A DNA stretch of 52,977 nt from UBA2144 sp043819035. GTDB lineage: Bacteria > Patescibacteriota > Gracilibacteria > Peribacterales > Peribacteraceae. The position numbers and the translations under genes are program-made. The notes under the pieces were generated by a model. That model saw nothing but the letters and a program-made list of their open reading frames with translations. It was not told where the DNA came from and ran no database searches. Location: positions 1 to 52,977 of the forward strand of contig JBDRFD010000009.1 of the NCBI GenBank assembly GCA_043819035.1, read 5' to 3'. Shown here piece after piece: positions 33,206 through 40,497 of this stretch. Every line of letters starts with the position of its first letter. Positions within the stretch are counted from its first letter, which is position 1.

Positions 33206-33304
33206 AAAAAGAAACCAAAGAAACCAAGGAATCCAAAGAAACCAAAGGAGAAGTGAAACAGTGCCCATTGGTTTCTTAGGTTTCTTTGGTTTCCTTGGAT
33301 TCCT
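33206..33304. repeat. 9-nt word palindrome (aaagaaacc type)
   Basis: Left arm aaagaaacc, aaagaaacc, aaggaatcc, aaagaaacc, aaagg; right arm ggtttctt, aggtttctttgg, tttccttgg, attcc. Complementary arms about 30-40 nt long between ruvB and the next gene; same word family as 19040-19153 and the intragenic tract at 4593. Confidence 0.8.
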
Positions 33305-33328
33305 TGCCCATTGCGGTACAATCCCCCC

Positions 33329-33907
33329 GTGAGCAAGACGCTCGTCACCCTCGGCCTCATCGTCGTCCTCGTGGGACTTGGCACCGCCGATGCCATCTTT
33401 ACGGAAGCAAGACTTCCTTCGATAGAGCCTGCGGATCAAGAGCCTGTCATCAGGCCTCCCAGCCAACCAACGGTGACTCAAAAATCGTATGGTCCCAACG
33501 TACTGGAAACAATCGTCTCTCAGCGCTTCACATTCAGTAACACCGGTGAGTCCGGTTTGATCGAGCGCATCATCACTGATGGAACGAAAGTGGAATCCCG
33601 CACGCTCATCAAAGATGGAGACCGCAGCGGCTTGATTGCCTGGACGGATTCTCCGCGTGTAAAGGTGTACTTCCTAGCATTAAAGGAGGCACTGCACACG
33701 TCTTTCTCGCCTCAGGTGCAAGATCTCATCGATGAAACTCAGCGGGAACCCGGACGCCCGATTCAGAACCTTCTCACCTTCTTCGACCCCGCGATTAGTG
33801 AAGACCGTCTCGTTTTCATCCGTGTCCGAGAGAGGCTCTTTGAGTTCCATATCGCCAAGGATAAGGACGATGTGTTGTTTGGGTTGATTGAGGAGCTGAC
33901 AAAGTAG
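33329..33907 (+). CDS. membrane-anchored hypothetical protein
   Basis: 192 residues from GTG 33329 (TTG 33311 is an alternative start inside a repeat). One N-terminal membrane helix (TLVTLGLIVVLVGLGTADAIF), then a soluble domain of about 165 residues of mixed alpha/beta character. No family recognised. Confidence 0.6.
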   Translation: MSKTLVTLGLIVVLVGLGTADAIFTEARLPSIEPADQEPVIRPPSQPTVTQKSYGPNVLETIVSQRFTFSNTGESGLIERIITDGTKVESRTLIKDGDRSGLIAWTDSPRVKVYFLALKEALHTSFSPQVQDLIDETQREPGRPIQNLLTFFDPAISEDRLVFIRVRERLFEFHIAKDKDDVLFGLIEELTK

Positions 33908-33910
33908 GAT

Positions 33911-34135
33911 GCATAGATAGACCTTAAAAGGTGATAGGTTTTAGGTGATTAGCCTGCCTGCCGGCAGGCAGGGTTTGGGGAATAGGTTTTTGGGTTATAA
34001 GGTTTGTATTCTGTTTCAGTTTTCTAACCCCTTCCCTAATCACCTTCAACCCAAACCTGCTTGTCCGCCGTAGTCCCACTATTCTCCTAAAGATGTAGGA
34101 CGAAAGTGGATTAAACCTATCACCTATAACCTTTT
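33911..34135 (-). repeat. MITE-like element copy A
   Basis: Ends aaaaggtgataggt and its complement cctatcacctataacctttt; internal cctgcctgccggcaggcagg palindrome. The first 71 nt (33911-33981) match the complement of 39535-39605 at 69 positions. Oriented opposite to copies B and C. It fills the space upstream of rplK. Confidence 0.85.
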
Positions 34136-34256
34136 CATTGCTACAACATCTACCATTTATCCCAATAAAAGGAGTAAAATTCCACTTTAACGTTTGACGA
34201 TACATCCGCCAGTCCTTAAAGTACTGCCACTTTATACTTCGATTTCCTCAGTACAA

Positions 34257-34679
34257 GTGGCAAAACCTGTCTCCAAAGTTATCAAGGCTCAAGCACGCGG
34301 CGGGCAGGCAAATCCAGCTCCTCCTCTGGGGCCTGTACTTGGACAAGCAGGGATCGATATCAATGCGTTTTGTACTCAATTTAATGAGAAGACGAAGGAT
34401 CGCATGGGCCAGGTGATTCCGGTGGTTATCAAAGTCTACGATGATCGCAGCTTCAGCTTCGAACTCAAGCAACCTCCTGCTGCCAACTTGATCATGGAAA
34501 AAGCGAAAATTCAGAAAGGAAGTGGCGAACCTAACAAGACCAAAGTGGGGAAGATCACAAAGGCACAGCTCAAAGAAATTGCGGAAACAAAAATGTCCGA
34601 CCTTAATACTACAAACGTTGAACAGGCTATGAAGATCATTGAGGGAACTGCTAAAAATATGGGCGTGACAGTAGAGTAA
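34257..34679 (+). CDS. rplK: 50S ribosomal protein L11
   Basis: 140 residues from GTG 34257, the family length; the frame stays open to 34194 but that part has no L11 similarity. VSKVIKAQARGGQANPAPPLGPVLGQAGIDINAF is the L11 N-domain signature that contacts the GTPase-associated 23S rRNA; the C-domain has KVGKITKAQLKEIAETKMSDLN. In most bacteria rplA follows immediately; here a membrane-protein gene intervenes. Confidence 0.96.
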   Translation: MAKPVSKVIKAQARGGQANPAPPLGPVLGQAGIDINAFCTQFNEKTKDRMGQVIPVVIKVYDDRSFSFELKQPPAANLIMEKAKIQKGSGEPNKTKVGKITKAQLKEIAETKMSDLNTTNVEQAMKIIEGTAKNMGVTVE

Positions 34680-34770
34680 AAAGATAAAGAAGAAAAAAAA
34701 AGAAAAAGAGGAAAGATTTGGAGAGAAATAGAATCCTTTTTTTCTTTTTTTGCCTTTTTATCTTTTTTCC
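34680..34770. terminator. A/T-rich palindrome after rplK
   Basis: aaaaagataaagaagaaaaaaaaagaaaaaga... pairs with ttcttttttttgcctttttatcttttttcc. A long purine/pyrimidine stem ending in T, suitable as a terminator of rplK and consistent with separate transcription from rplA. Confidence 0.6.
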
Positions 34771-34886
34771 CTCTACGAAGACATAACAATAGTTAGAACA
34801 CGCGAAAGTGGTGTTGGCAATATTAAAAACGTGCAGACTCAAGCCCAAATCCGTAGTCTTACCCAGATCCTTCCCTTCCCCTCATC

Positions 34887-35552
34887 ATGATCGAAAATCC
34901 ACTCTCCACTGTGTTTGGTTCTGTTGGCGTAGTCTACGGACTCATTATGCCGGTCGTTCTGATTTTACTTTTTGCATTGTTCCTGATTGCAAGTTCGCTC
35001 AGTCCCGGCGCAAAGGCGCGCGGTACTGCGCAAGCAATGTATTGCACCGTCATGATGGCGATAGGTGTGCTCTTAATGACGATCGCAGCAATCCCAACAG
35101 TCACAAGTGTGCTCGCCGGTGAATCGTACGCAAGCGAGACATACTTGGGGCTCCTGATAGTCTTCGCCACCGGAGGATGCCTCTTCCTTTGGCATGATCA
35201 CTGGATGCGCACGCTGGATCCTGCTTCACGCTTGGTCCCCTCTCTCATCTTCCTATTCACGATCAAAACCATAGGAACACTCACAACGCTCCTTGCTGGT
35301 CTCTCCATCATTCTTACTTTTACTCTTGGTGGCGCTGAATATGGATGGTGGATCATGCCACTGACGCTCTTCCTCTATGGTGCGGTTCTCTTCATCAGCA
35401 CAGGAACAGTAAAGTCTCCTGCTGCAAAAAAGTTTAATTGCGCCCCTCTGTGTAAAACCTGCTTCAAGCCAAAACTTCCTAAGGTTATCACGGCATCTTC
35501 ACCAAGGAAGACCGCAACTAAGAAGAAAAAGGCACGAAAGAAGAATAAATAA
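34887..35552 (+). CDS. multi-pass membrane protein between rplK and rplA
   Basis: 221 residues with about five hydrophobic segments (near 15-38, 53-75, 83-100, 113-137, 143-165) and a Lys-rich cytoplasmic tail with two Cys (CAPLCKTC). No family recognised. It separates rplK and rplA, a highly conserved pair elsewhere. No ribosomal role is suggested by the sequence; insertion into the operon is more likely. Confidence 0.6.
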   Translation: MIENPLSTVFGSVGVVYGLIMPVVLILLFALFLIASSLSPGAKARGTAQAMYCTVMMAIGVLLMTIAAIPTVTSVLAGESYASETYLGLLIVFATGGCLFLWHDHWMRTLDPASRLVPSLIFLFTIKTIGTLTTLLAGLSIILTFTLGGAEYGWWIMPLTLFLYGAVLFISTGTVKSPAAKKFNCAPLCKTCFKPKLPKVITASSPRKTATKKKKARKKNK

Positions 35553-35697
35553 GGAGATATTTCGTTGCAAACACTTCCATCATCGGACAGAATTGACTTC
35601 CCTTTGTGGGAGCTAGACGCGCTGTCTCGTTTCGAGGGTATCTCGAAATAATGAAATGACGGTGATCGAGCATTTGTACCACATACCCCCAATTCAC

Positions 35698-36399
35698 ATG
35701 CCTTCACAGAAATCCCCTGTTGCGCGGAAGCACGGAAAGAAATATGCAGAAAAAAGTGCGCTTGTTGAAATGAAGAAGTATTCCATTGAAGAAGCGGTTG
35801 CGCTGCTTCCAAAACTCTCGACTACCTCTTTTGATGCTACTGCAGAACTCCACATTCGCATCAATGCCGATACCACCCAGGCAGATCAGCTTGTCCGCAC
35901 GACCGTCTCACTTCCACATGGAACAGGTAAGAAAGTGCGCGTTGCTGCATTTGTGCCGGATGACATGATCGACAAAGCCAAGAAAGCCGGTGCTACCAAA
36001 GCTGGTAATGAAGATTTAATTAAGGAAGTTGCCGCTGAGAAGATCGATTTTGATATCGCCGTAGCACATCCCACTCTCATGAAAGATCTCGGTAAGGTTG
36101 CAAAGATCCTCGGCCAGCGCGGCATGATGCCCAATCCCAAAGCAGGAACAGTCACTCCAAACATCGAGAAGGCAATTGATGAGCTCAACAAAGGCCGTAT
36201 CGAATGTAAGATGGATAACCAAGGCATCATCCACACCATTTTTGGAAAGATGTCGTTTGGAGAAGAAAAACTTAAGGAGAACCTCGAAGCGATTATCAAA
36301 GCGGTCAAAGATGCCAAGCCCGCCGGAATCAAGAGTACATATATTGCATCTGCGACCATTGCTCCGAGTATGGGACCGGGGATTAAGATTGAAGTGTAG
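35698..36399 (+). CDS. rplA: 50S ribosomal protein L1
   Basis: 233 residues from ATG 35698 (35656 also in frame). L1 signatures: SFDATAELHIRINADTTQADQ, GTGKKVRVAAF, LGQRGMMPNPKAGTVT and MSFGEEKLKENLEAIIKAV, then KSTYIASATIAPSMGPGIKIEV. It binds the mobile L1 stalk of 23S rRNA. In other bacteria L1 also represses its own operon; I cannot identify a leader binding site. Confidence 0.96.
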   Translation: MPSQKSPVARKHGKKYAEKSALVEMKKYSIEEAVALLPKLSTTSFDATAELHIRINADTTQADQLVRTTVSLPHGTGKKVRVAAFVPDDMIDKAKKAGATKAGNEDLIKEVAAEKIDFDIAVAHPTLMKDLGKVAKILGQRGMMPNPKAGTVTPNIEKAIDELNKGRIECKMDNQGIIHTIFGKMSFGEEKLKENLEAIIKAVKDAKPAGIKSTYIASATIAPSMGPGIKIEV

Positions 36400-36415
36400 A
36401 CCTGGACGCTCTCTA

Positions 36416-36560
36416 CACGGACGCTTCGCGTCCTTTCGACACGCTTCGCTTTCAACAATCGACTGTTGACTGTTGAAAGATCGCCGCGGCCGAGGACGGC
36501 CGCTGCTGGGTTCTTAATCTTTTTCCACCCCAGCAGCAGCCCTCCGGGCTGCGGCGATTC
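36416..36560. terminator. nested hairpins after rplA
   Basis: ggacgcttcgcgtcc; ctttcaacaatc...gttgaaag built from heptamer-like ctgttga words; and atcgccgc...gcggcgat enclosing ctgctggg/cccagcag. It lies between the convergent rplA and dus genes and likely acts as terminator. Confidence 0.6.
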
Positions 36561-36579
36561 TTCAGACGGAACGAGCGTG

Positions 36580-37593
36580 TTACATGAGGATATTTTTCAC
36601 ATCATTAAACGTTTCAACCCTCACCAATCTCGATCTCAGCTCCTTCGCCCCGTCAATTCCTTTGACGTAACTGGCCAGATGTTTACGCATTTCGAGCATT
36701 CCCCTTCTCTCTCCTTTTAATTTAACCGCGAGTTCGCAGTGTTCGATGATCAGAGGAATTTTTTCCTCGAAGCTTAGTTGTTCGATGGTTGGAATGAACT
36801 TCGAAGAATCGTCTAACGTCCAACGTCTAACGACGCGAGATACTAGACGTTTGACGTTAGACTTTGGACTTCTCAGCGCCTCACACACATCTTTCATTAT
36901 CCATGGATTTCCGAATGTGGCGCGCCCGATCATTACACCATCTAGGTTTCCGAGTTTTTCGACTGCAACTTCTGCTGAAGTCACATCGCCATTTCCGATC
37001 ACCGGCACTGAAACTTCCTTCTTCAGTTCATAAATCGGTTTCCAATCTGCTTCTCCTCCATACTTTTGAGCATAAGTTCTGCCATGAATCGCCAGCGCAT
37101 CAGCACCGGCTTCTATGAGCTTCGAGCAGAACGTTATGAGTTGATCCGGAGATTCCCACCCTAAACGTGTCTTCACGCTTACAGGGATCTTCACCGCCTC
37201 TTTTGTTGCCTGAACTAATTCTGCCGCAAGTTGCGGCTCACGCATCAATGCAGAACCGTGACACGATGACGTGACACGTGCTGCGGGGCATCCCATATTT
37301 ATATCTATTCCATCCGCACCCATTTCCTCGACAATTTTAGCAGCCGAGAGGAAATTCTCCGGCTTCTTCCCAAAGACCTGCACAATGAAGGGGTGCTCTA
37401 GTTTTGGATCGAAGTTCATCATACCCATCGTCTTCTTCGCTCCATAATGAATAGCATCGGTACTCAAGAATTCGGAATAGACAATCACCTCTGGCGCTAG
37501 CTTTTTGATGAGCTGGCGGTACGCCGCGTCCGTTACTCCCGCCATGGGAGCCAGTGCAACAATGGGCCGGTCTGTTGTACTCCAAGCAAACAT
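36580..37593 (-). CDS. dus: tRNA-dihydrouridine synthase
   Basis: 337 residues from ATG 37593 (37611 is also possible). FMN-dependent TIM-barrel enzyme reducing uridines in tRNA. Motifs: LAPMAGVTDAAYR, EFLSTDAIHYG, VQVFGKKPENF, DINMGCPAARV (catalytic Cys), PVSVKTRLGWE, ALAIHGRTYAQKYGGEADW, VIGNGDVTSAE and MIGRATFGNPWI; then the helical RNA-binding domain. The linker between barrel and helical domain (SNVKRLVSRVVRRWTLDDSSKF) is encoded by a palindromic heptamer array at 36811-36864. DusB-like. Confidence 0.93.
   Translation of the reverse strand: MFAWSTTDRPIVALAPMAGVTDAAYRQLIKKLAPEVIVYSEFLSTDAIHYGAKKTMGMMNFDPKLEHPFIVQVFGKKPENFLSAAKIVEEMGADGIDINMGCPAARVTSSCHGSALMREPQLAAELVQATKEAVKIPVSVKTRLGWESPDQLITFCSKLIEAGADALAIHGRTYAQKYGGEADWKPIYELKKEVSVPVIGNGDVTSAEVAVEKLGNLDGVMIGRATFGNPWIMKDVCEALRSPKSNVKRLVSRVVRRWTLDDSSKFIPTIEQLSFEEKIPLIIEHCELAVKLKGERRGMLEMRKHLASYVKGIDGAKELRSRLVRVETFNDVKNILM
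36811..36864. repeat. intragenic heptamer palindrome in dus
   Basis: taacgtc, caacgtc, taacgac on one side and tagacgt, ttgacgt, tagac on the other; complementary arms within coding sequence, located at a domain boundary of the protein. Confidence 0.8.
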
Positions 37594-37629
37594 GAGTGAA
37601 GAGACTATCAAAAATCAACTACTTTGTTG

Positions 37630-37679
37630 ATAGTGTTAAATGTTAATAGTTAACTGTTAAGAGTCTCGCGTAAGCGAGA
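37630..37679. repeat. heptamer tract and hairpin upstream of dus
   Basis: gttaaat, gttaata, gttaact, gttaaga in tandem, then gtctcgcgtaagcgagac, a perfect hairpin (37662-37679). The dus start is just to the left, so this is its leader or upstream region. Confidence 0.65.
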
Positions 37680-37779
37680 CGTGTTGTCCAGTAGACCATA
37701 TTTTTCATTCCCTGACGAGCTGATTCTTATCGAACTGCCCTCAACACTTCGAAGCTTTTGAAGCACAATACAATACAAT

Positions 37780-38178
37780 ATGCTTCATGGTCGTTCAGAT
37801 TATTTAAGCGCTCTGAGTACACCGTTAATTCTGTGGCTGCTGACGATTCCCGTTTTTGTTAGTGCGCAAGCTTCTACGTTAATTCCTTCATCAGGGACAC
37901 TTGGAACCTGCAATTTTCGTACAGGAACAATTCATGCCGATTGCGTACCAGTATACATCGGTTATTTGATTGAAATACTCTTCATGCTCATCGGCGCATT
38001 CTTTTTTATCATGATCCTCTTATCGGGATATCAAATCGCTGTAGGAAGTCTGGCCGGCGGTGAAGGATTGTCATCGGGACTTCAGAGGTTAAAATGGGCT
38101 ATACTTGGGTTCATGATCAGCGCGTTTTCTTTCTTCATTATAGCTTTCTTTATTTCCGCTCTCGGTTTCGGTACTTAA
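37780..38178 (+). CDS. secreted pilin-like membrane protein
   Basis: 132 residues. Signal peptide to about residue 29 (FVSAQA), short Cys-containing ectodomain (GTCNFRTGTIHADC), then two hydrophobic helices around a polar turn (GYQIAVGSLAGGEGLSSGLQRLKWAILG), ending SALGFGT. Same layout as the first gene of the pilin-like operon at 21953-23345, so a fourth paralogue of the presumed T4SS subunits. The stop is 2 nt before the next start, indicating coupling to the PerM-type gene. Confidence 0.7.
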   Translation: MLHGRSDYLSALSTPLILWLLTIPVFVSAQASTLIPSSGTLGTCNFRTGTIHADCVPVYIGYLIEILFMLIGAFFFIMILLSGYQIAVGSLAGGEGLSSGLQRLKWAILGFMISAFSFFIIAFFISALGFGT

Positions 38179-38180
38179 CT

Positions 38181-39422
38181 ATGACTCCCAAAAAATCCCA
38201 AACGGCTTTTACTTCCCTCCGCATTGTTGGCGAAAAAGCACAGAGGATTATCGAACGTGCCCGCAAAGGCACAAAGGCAAAGAAAGGGAAATCCATCCCA
38301 CTACCCAGCCAGACTGAACATGATGCCTTCGTAGTGCACATTTCCATCCAGAGTGCCGTAAAAGCAGCATTTTCAATTCTTCTGATTGCCATTGGCGTGT
38401 TCGCCGTATATCACCTGCGTGATAAGTTGATCTTGCTGTTCCTTGGTGTCTTTGTCGCAGCAGTTATTGATCCCGGAGTTGAGAAGTTACAGCACTTTGG
38501 CATGCCAAGAGGAATAGCGGTTCTCGTTCACTACGTTGTCGCACTTCTCGTCATTTTCTTTCTCCTCTTCTCCTTCATCCCGATTATCGCCAAACAGCTG
38601 CAAGACATTTCAACATTCATAAGTACGGAGGTAGACGTTTTCTTATCAAATCCTCAGATCTCTGTCCCTCTGCTCTCAGGTGAACTCAATCATCGCCTGA
38701 CCATGCTGACACAAACAACTTTGCAGAGTCTGTCTATTAATGAATTCAGCGATGCGCTCCAGCAAATGGGACAGACACTTTCAACCGCAGCACAAGGATC
38801 TATTCTTTTTGTTGCGAAACTTGCAGGTTCCGTCGCTAAGTTTCTCATTAACCTGATTATTGTTCTCGTTCTTGGATTCTTTATTCAACTAGAGAAGGAA
38901 CGCATTCTCAAGTGGATAGTGAGTTTCATGCCCGAGAGATACCGAACATATCTCCACTCGAAGTCCGAAGCGATGCACACCAAGATCGGCCAGTGGGCCA
39001 GAGGAGAGCTCCTGTTGATGCTTTCCATTGCCATTCTTACATTTATAGCATTGATCATACTCGGCATGCCATACGCACTGACTTTGGCCGTACTCGCCGG
39101 TTTTTGTGAATTCATCCCGGCAGTCGGTCCGCTCATCGCCGCTATTCCTGCTGTCATGATCGCACTGTCTGACAAAGGGTTGGTCTATGCACTTATCGTC
39201 GCCGGTGTGTACTACATCATCCAGTGGTGCGAAAATAATCTCCTGGTTCCCCTCATCATGCGGCGAGCCGTGGGCCTATCCCCCGTAGCGATTCTTTTCG
39301 CCATGATGGTCGGCATCAGCTTCCCGAATACGATTCATCCGCTTGTAGGAGTAATGTTGGCGATTCCGATTACGACGATACTGGCGTTGTTTTTGGAGGA
39401 TTGGCAGAAGATTCATCGGTAA
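38181..39422 (+). CDS. AI-2E/PerM-family transporter
   Basis: 413 residues from ATG 38181. After a basic N-terminus (TPKKSQTAFTSLRIVGEKAQ), about eight membrane segments; the family hallmarks are LLFLGVFVAAVIDPGVEKLQHFGMPRGIAVL near the start and the C-terminal EFIPAVGPLIAAIPAVMIAL with LVPLIMRRAVGLSPVAILFAMMVG. Such permeases export small molecules or ions; the substrate is unknown. It is coupled to the upstream pilin-like gene (2-nt gap). Confidence 0.88.
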   Translation: MTPKKSQTAFTSLRIVGEKAQRIIERARKGTKAKKGKSIPLPSQTEHDAFVVHISIQSAVKAAFSILLIAIGVFAVYHLRDKLILLFLGVFVAAVIDPGVEKLQHFGMPRGIAVLVHYVVALLVIFFLLFSFIPIIAKQLQDISTFISTEVDVFLSNPQISVPLLSGELNHRLTMLTQTTLQSLSINEFSDALQQMGQTLSTAAQGSILFVAKLAGSVAKFLINLIIVLVLGFFIQLEKERILKWIVSFMPERYRTYLHSKSEAMHTKIGQWARGELLLMLSIAILTFIALIILGMPYALTLAVLAGFCEFIPAVGPLIAAIPAVMIALSDKGLVYALIVAGVYYIIQWCENNLLVPLIMRRAVGLSPVAILFAMMVGISFPNTIHPLVGVMLAIPITTILALFLEDWQKIHR

Positions 39423-39432
39423 ACCTGTTCCC

Positions 39433-39605
39433 AAAAAGGTTATAGGTGATAGGTTTAATAGGTTTGGGTTATAGGTTAAAAGGGAAGAGGTTGTGTATTT
39501 TGATACCAAGAAAACCTTTTCCCTAAACACCTCTTCCCCAAACCCTGCCTGCCGGCAGGCAGGCTAATCACCTAAAACCTATAGCCTTTTAAGGTCTATC
39601 TATGC
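39433..39605 (+). repeat. MITE-like element copy B
   Basis: Starts aaaaaggttataggtgatagg, internal cctgcctgccggcaggcagg near the right end, ends ctaaaacctatagcctttt plus the flank aaggtctatctatgc. The right 71 nt match the complement of copy A. Confidence 0.85.
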
Positions 39606-39608
39606 ATT

Positions 39609-39989
39609 CTATGATTTCTTAGAAGCCTGGAGCTTCCTGATAAGGGAATTCAACATTTTCATAACTCCAAACAAAAGACTGCTGATCTTTCTGTAATCGA
39701 AGTCCTTTGTTTGTGGAAGTCTCTTAGCAATTTCAATCTGCGTCTCCAATTCTGCGCCTGAAGAATATGCAATATTCAGAAACTTGATGTAATCCTTTTT
39801 GGTCTTCCGAGACTTCCCCTCTGCAATGTTGGAGGGAATGGAAACCGCCGATCGTCTCAACTGACTCGTGAGACCGTAGAGTTCTTCTTTAGGAAACTTC
39901 TGTGTAAGTTCATACAGAATAGTTACGAGCTCAACGGACTGCTGCCAGACGATGAGGTCTCTGTACGAGCGAATCTGTGCTGATGCCAT
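39609..39989 (-). CDS. four-helix-bundle (S23) family protein
   Basis: 126 residues: SYRDLIVWQQSVELVTILYELTQKFPKEELYGLTSQLRRSAVSIPSNIAEGKSR, then IAYSSGAELETQIEIAKRL: the diagnostic pattern of the S23/IVP four-helix-bundle family first seen encoded in 23S intervening sequences. Very common in CPR genomes; the function is unknown, and it forms pentamers in solved homologues. Here it is free-standing, not in an rRNA gene. Confidence 0.92.
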   Translation of the reverse strand: MASAQIRSYRDLIVWQQSVELVTILYELTQKFPKEELYGLTSQLRRSAVSIPSNIAEGKSRKTKKDYIKFLNIAYSSGAELETQIEIAKRLPQTKDFDYRKISSLLFGVMKMLNSLIRKLQASKKS

Positions 39990-40151
39990 GGGAGAATGGG
40001 GGTATAAAAATAAAGGTCCACAGCTTAGGAGCTTTGAATAGCCAAAAGGAGCCCTCCAGAAAAAAATGTTCTTCCGGTAGCGACTTTTTGTCTAAAGTAT
40101 AAGAAGAATGACGTTCCATCCCCTCTAAGAACGCCTCAATTATCTATATTT

Positions 40152-40310
40152 AAGGTTATAGGTTTTAGGTTTAATAGGTTTGGGTTTAAGGTAATTAGGG
40201 AAGAGGTTAGAAAACTGAAACAGGAAACGAACCTTACAACCCAAATACCCATTCCCCAAACCCTGCCTGCCGGCAGGCAGGCTAATCACCTATCACCTAT
40301 AACCTTTTTT
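40152..40310 (+). repeat. MITE-like element copy C
   Basis: Starts taaggttataggttttagg, ends cctatcacctataacctttt, internal cctgcctgccggcaggcagg near the right end. Shares the gttagaaaactgaaacagg core with the complement of copy A. Between the S23 gene and the clpC operator. Confidence 0.85.
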
Positions 40311-40419
40311 GAAAGCAAAAAGTTTAATATACATCCTATAATGACACCATTATTCTGGGTAATCTGTAACTTTCATACGCAATAAAAAGAAGGTAAAATA
40401 TTTTGATGATTACTGCAAA

Positions 40420-40446
40420 TTAGCACTCTGTATGTTAAACTGCTAA
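40420..40446 (+). promoter_or_regulatory. CIRCE operator upstream of clpC
   Basis: TTAGCACTC, a 9-nt spacer, AACTGCTAA: the left arm is a perfect match to the CIRCE consensus, the right arm matches at 7 of 9 positions, and the spacing is exact. CIRCE is bound by the heat-shock repressor HrcA, so clpC is probably heat-induced through HrcA. It ends 52 nt before the clpC ATG. Confidence 0.8.
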
Positions 40447-40466
40447 TTGCTCTATTCTCCTCCAAC

Positions 40467-40497
40467 TCCTAGCCCCTAGTCCCTAACCCCTAGAACA
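40467..40497. repeat. heptamer array in the clpC leader
   Basis: ctcctag, cccctag, tccctaa, cccctag in tandem at a 7-nt period just before the clpC ATG. Another word family with the same period. Confidence 0.75.

Noticed and set aside
39609..39989. rRNA intervening sequence, suggested by the S23-family protein
   Set aside because: No 23S rRNA sequence flanks the gene; free-standing copies of this family are common.
40420..40446. CtsR operator before clpC
   Set aside because: The CtsR heptad direct repeat (GGTCAAA type) is absent; the site fits CIRCE instead.
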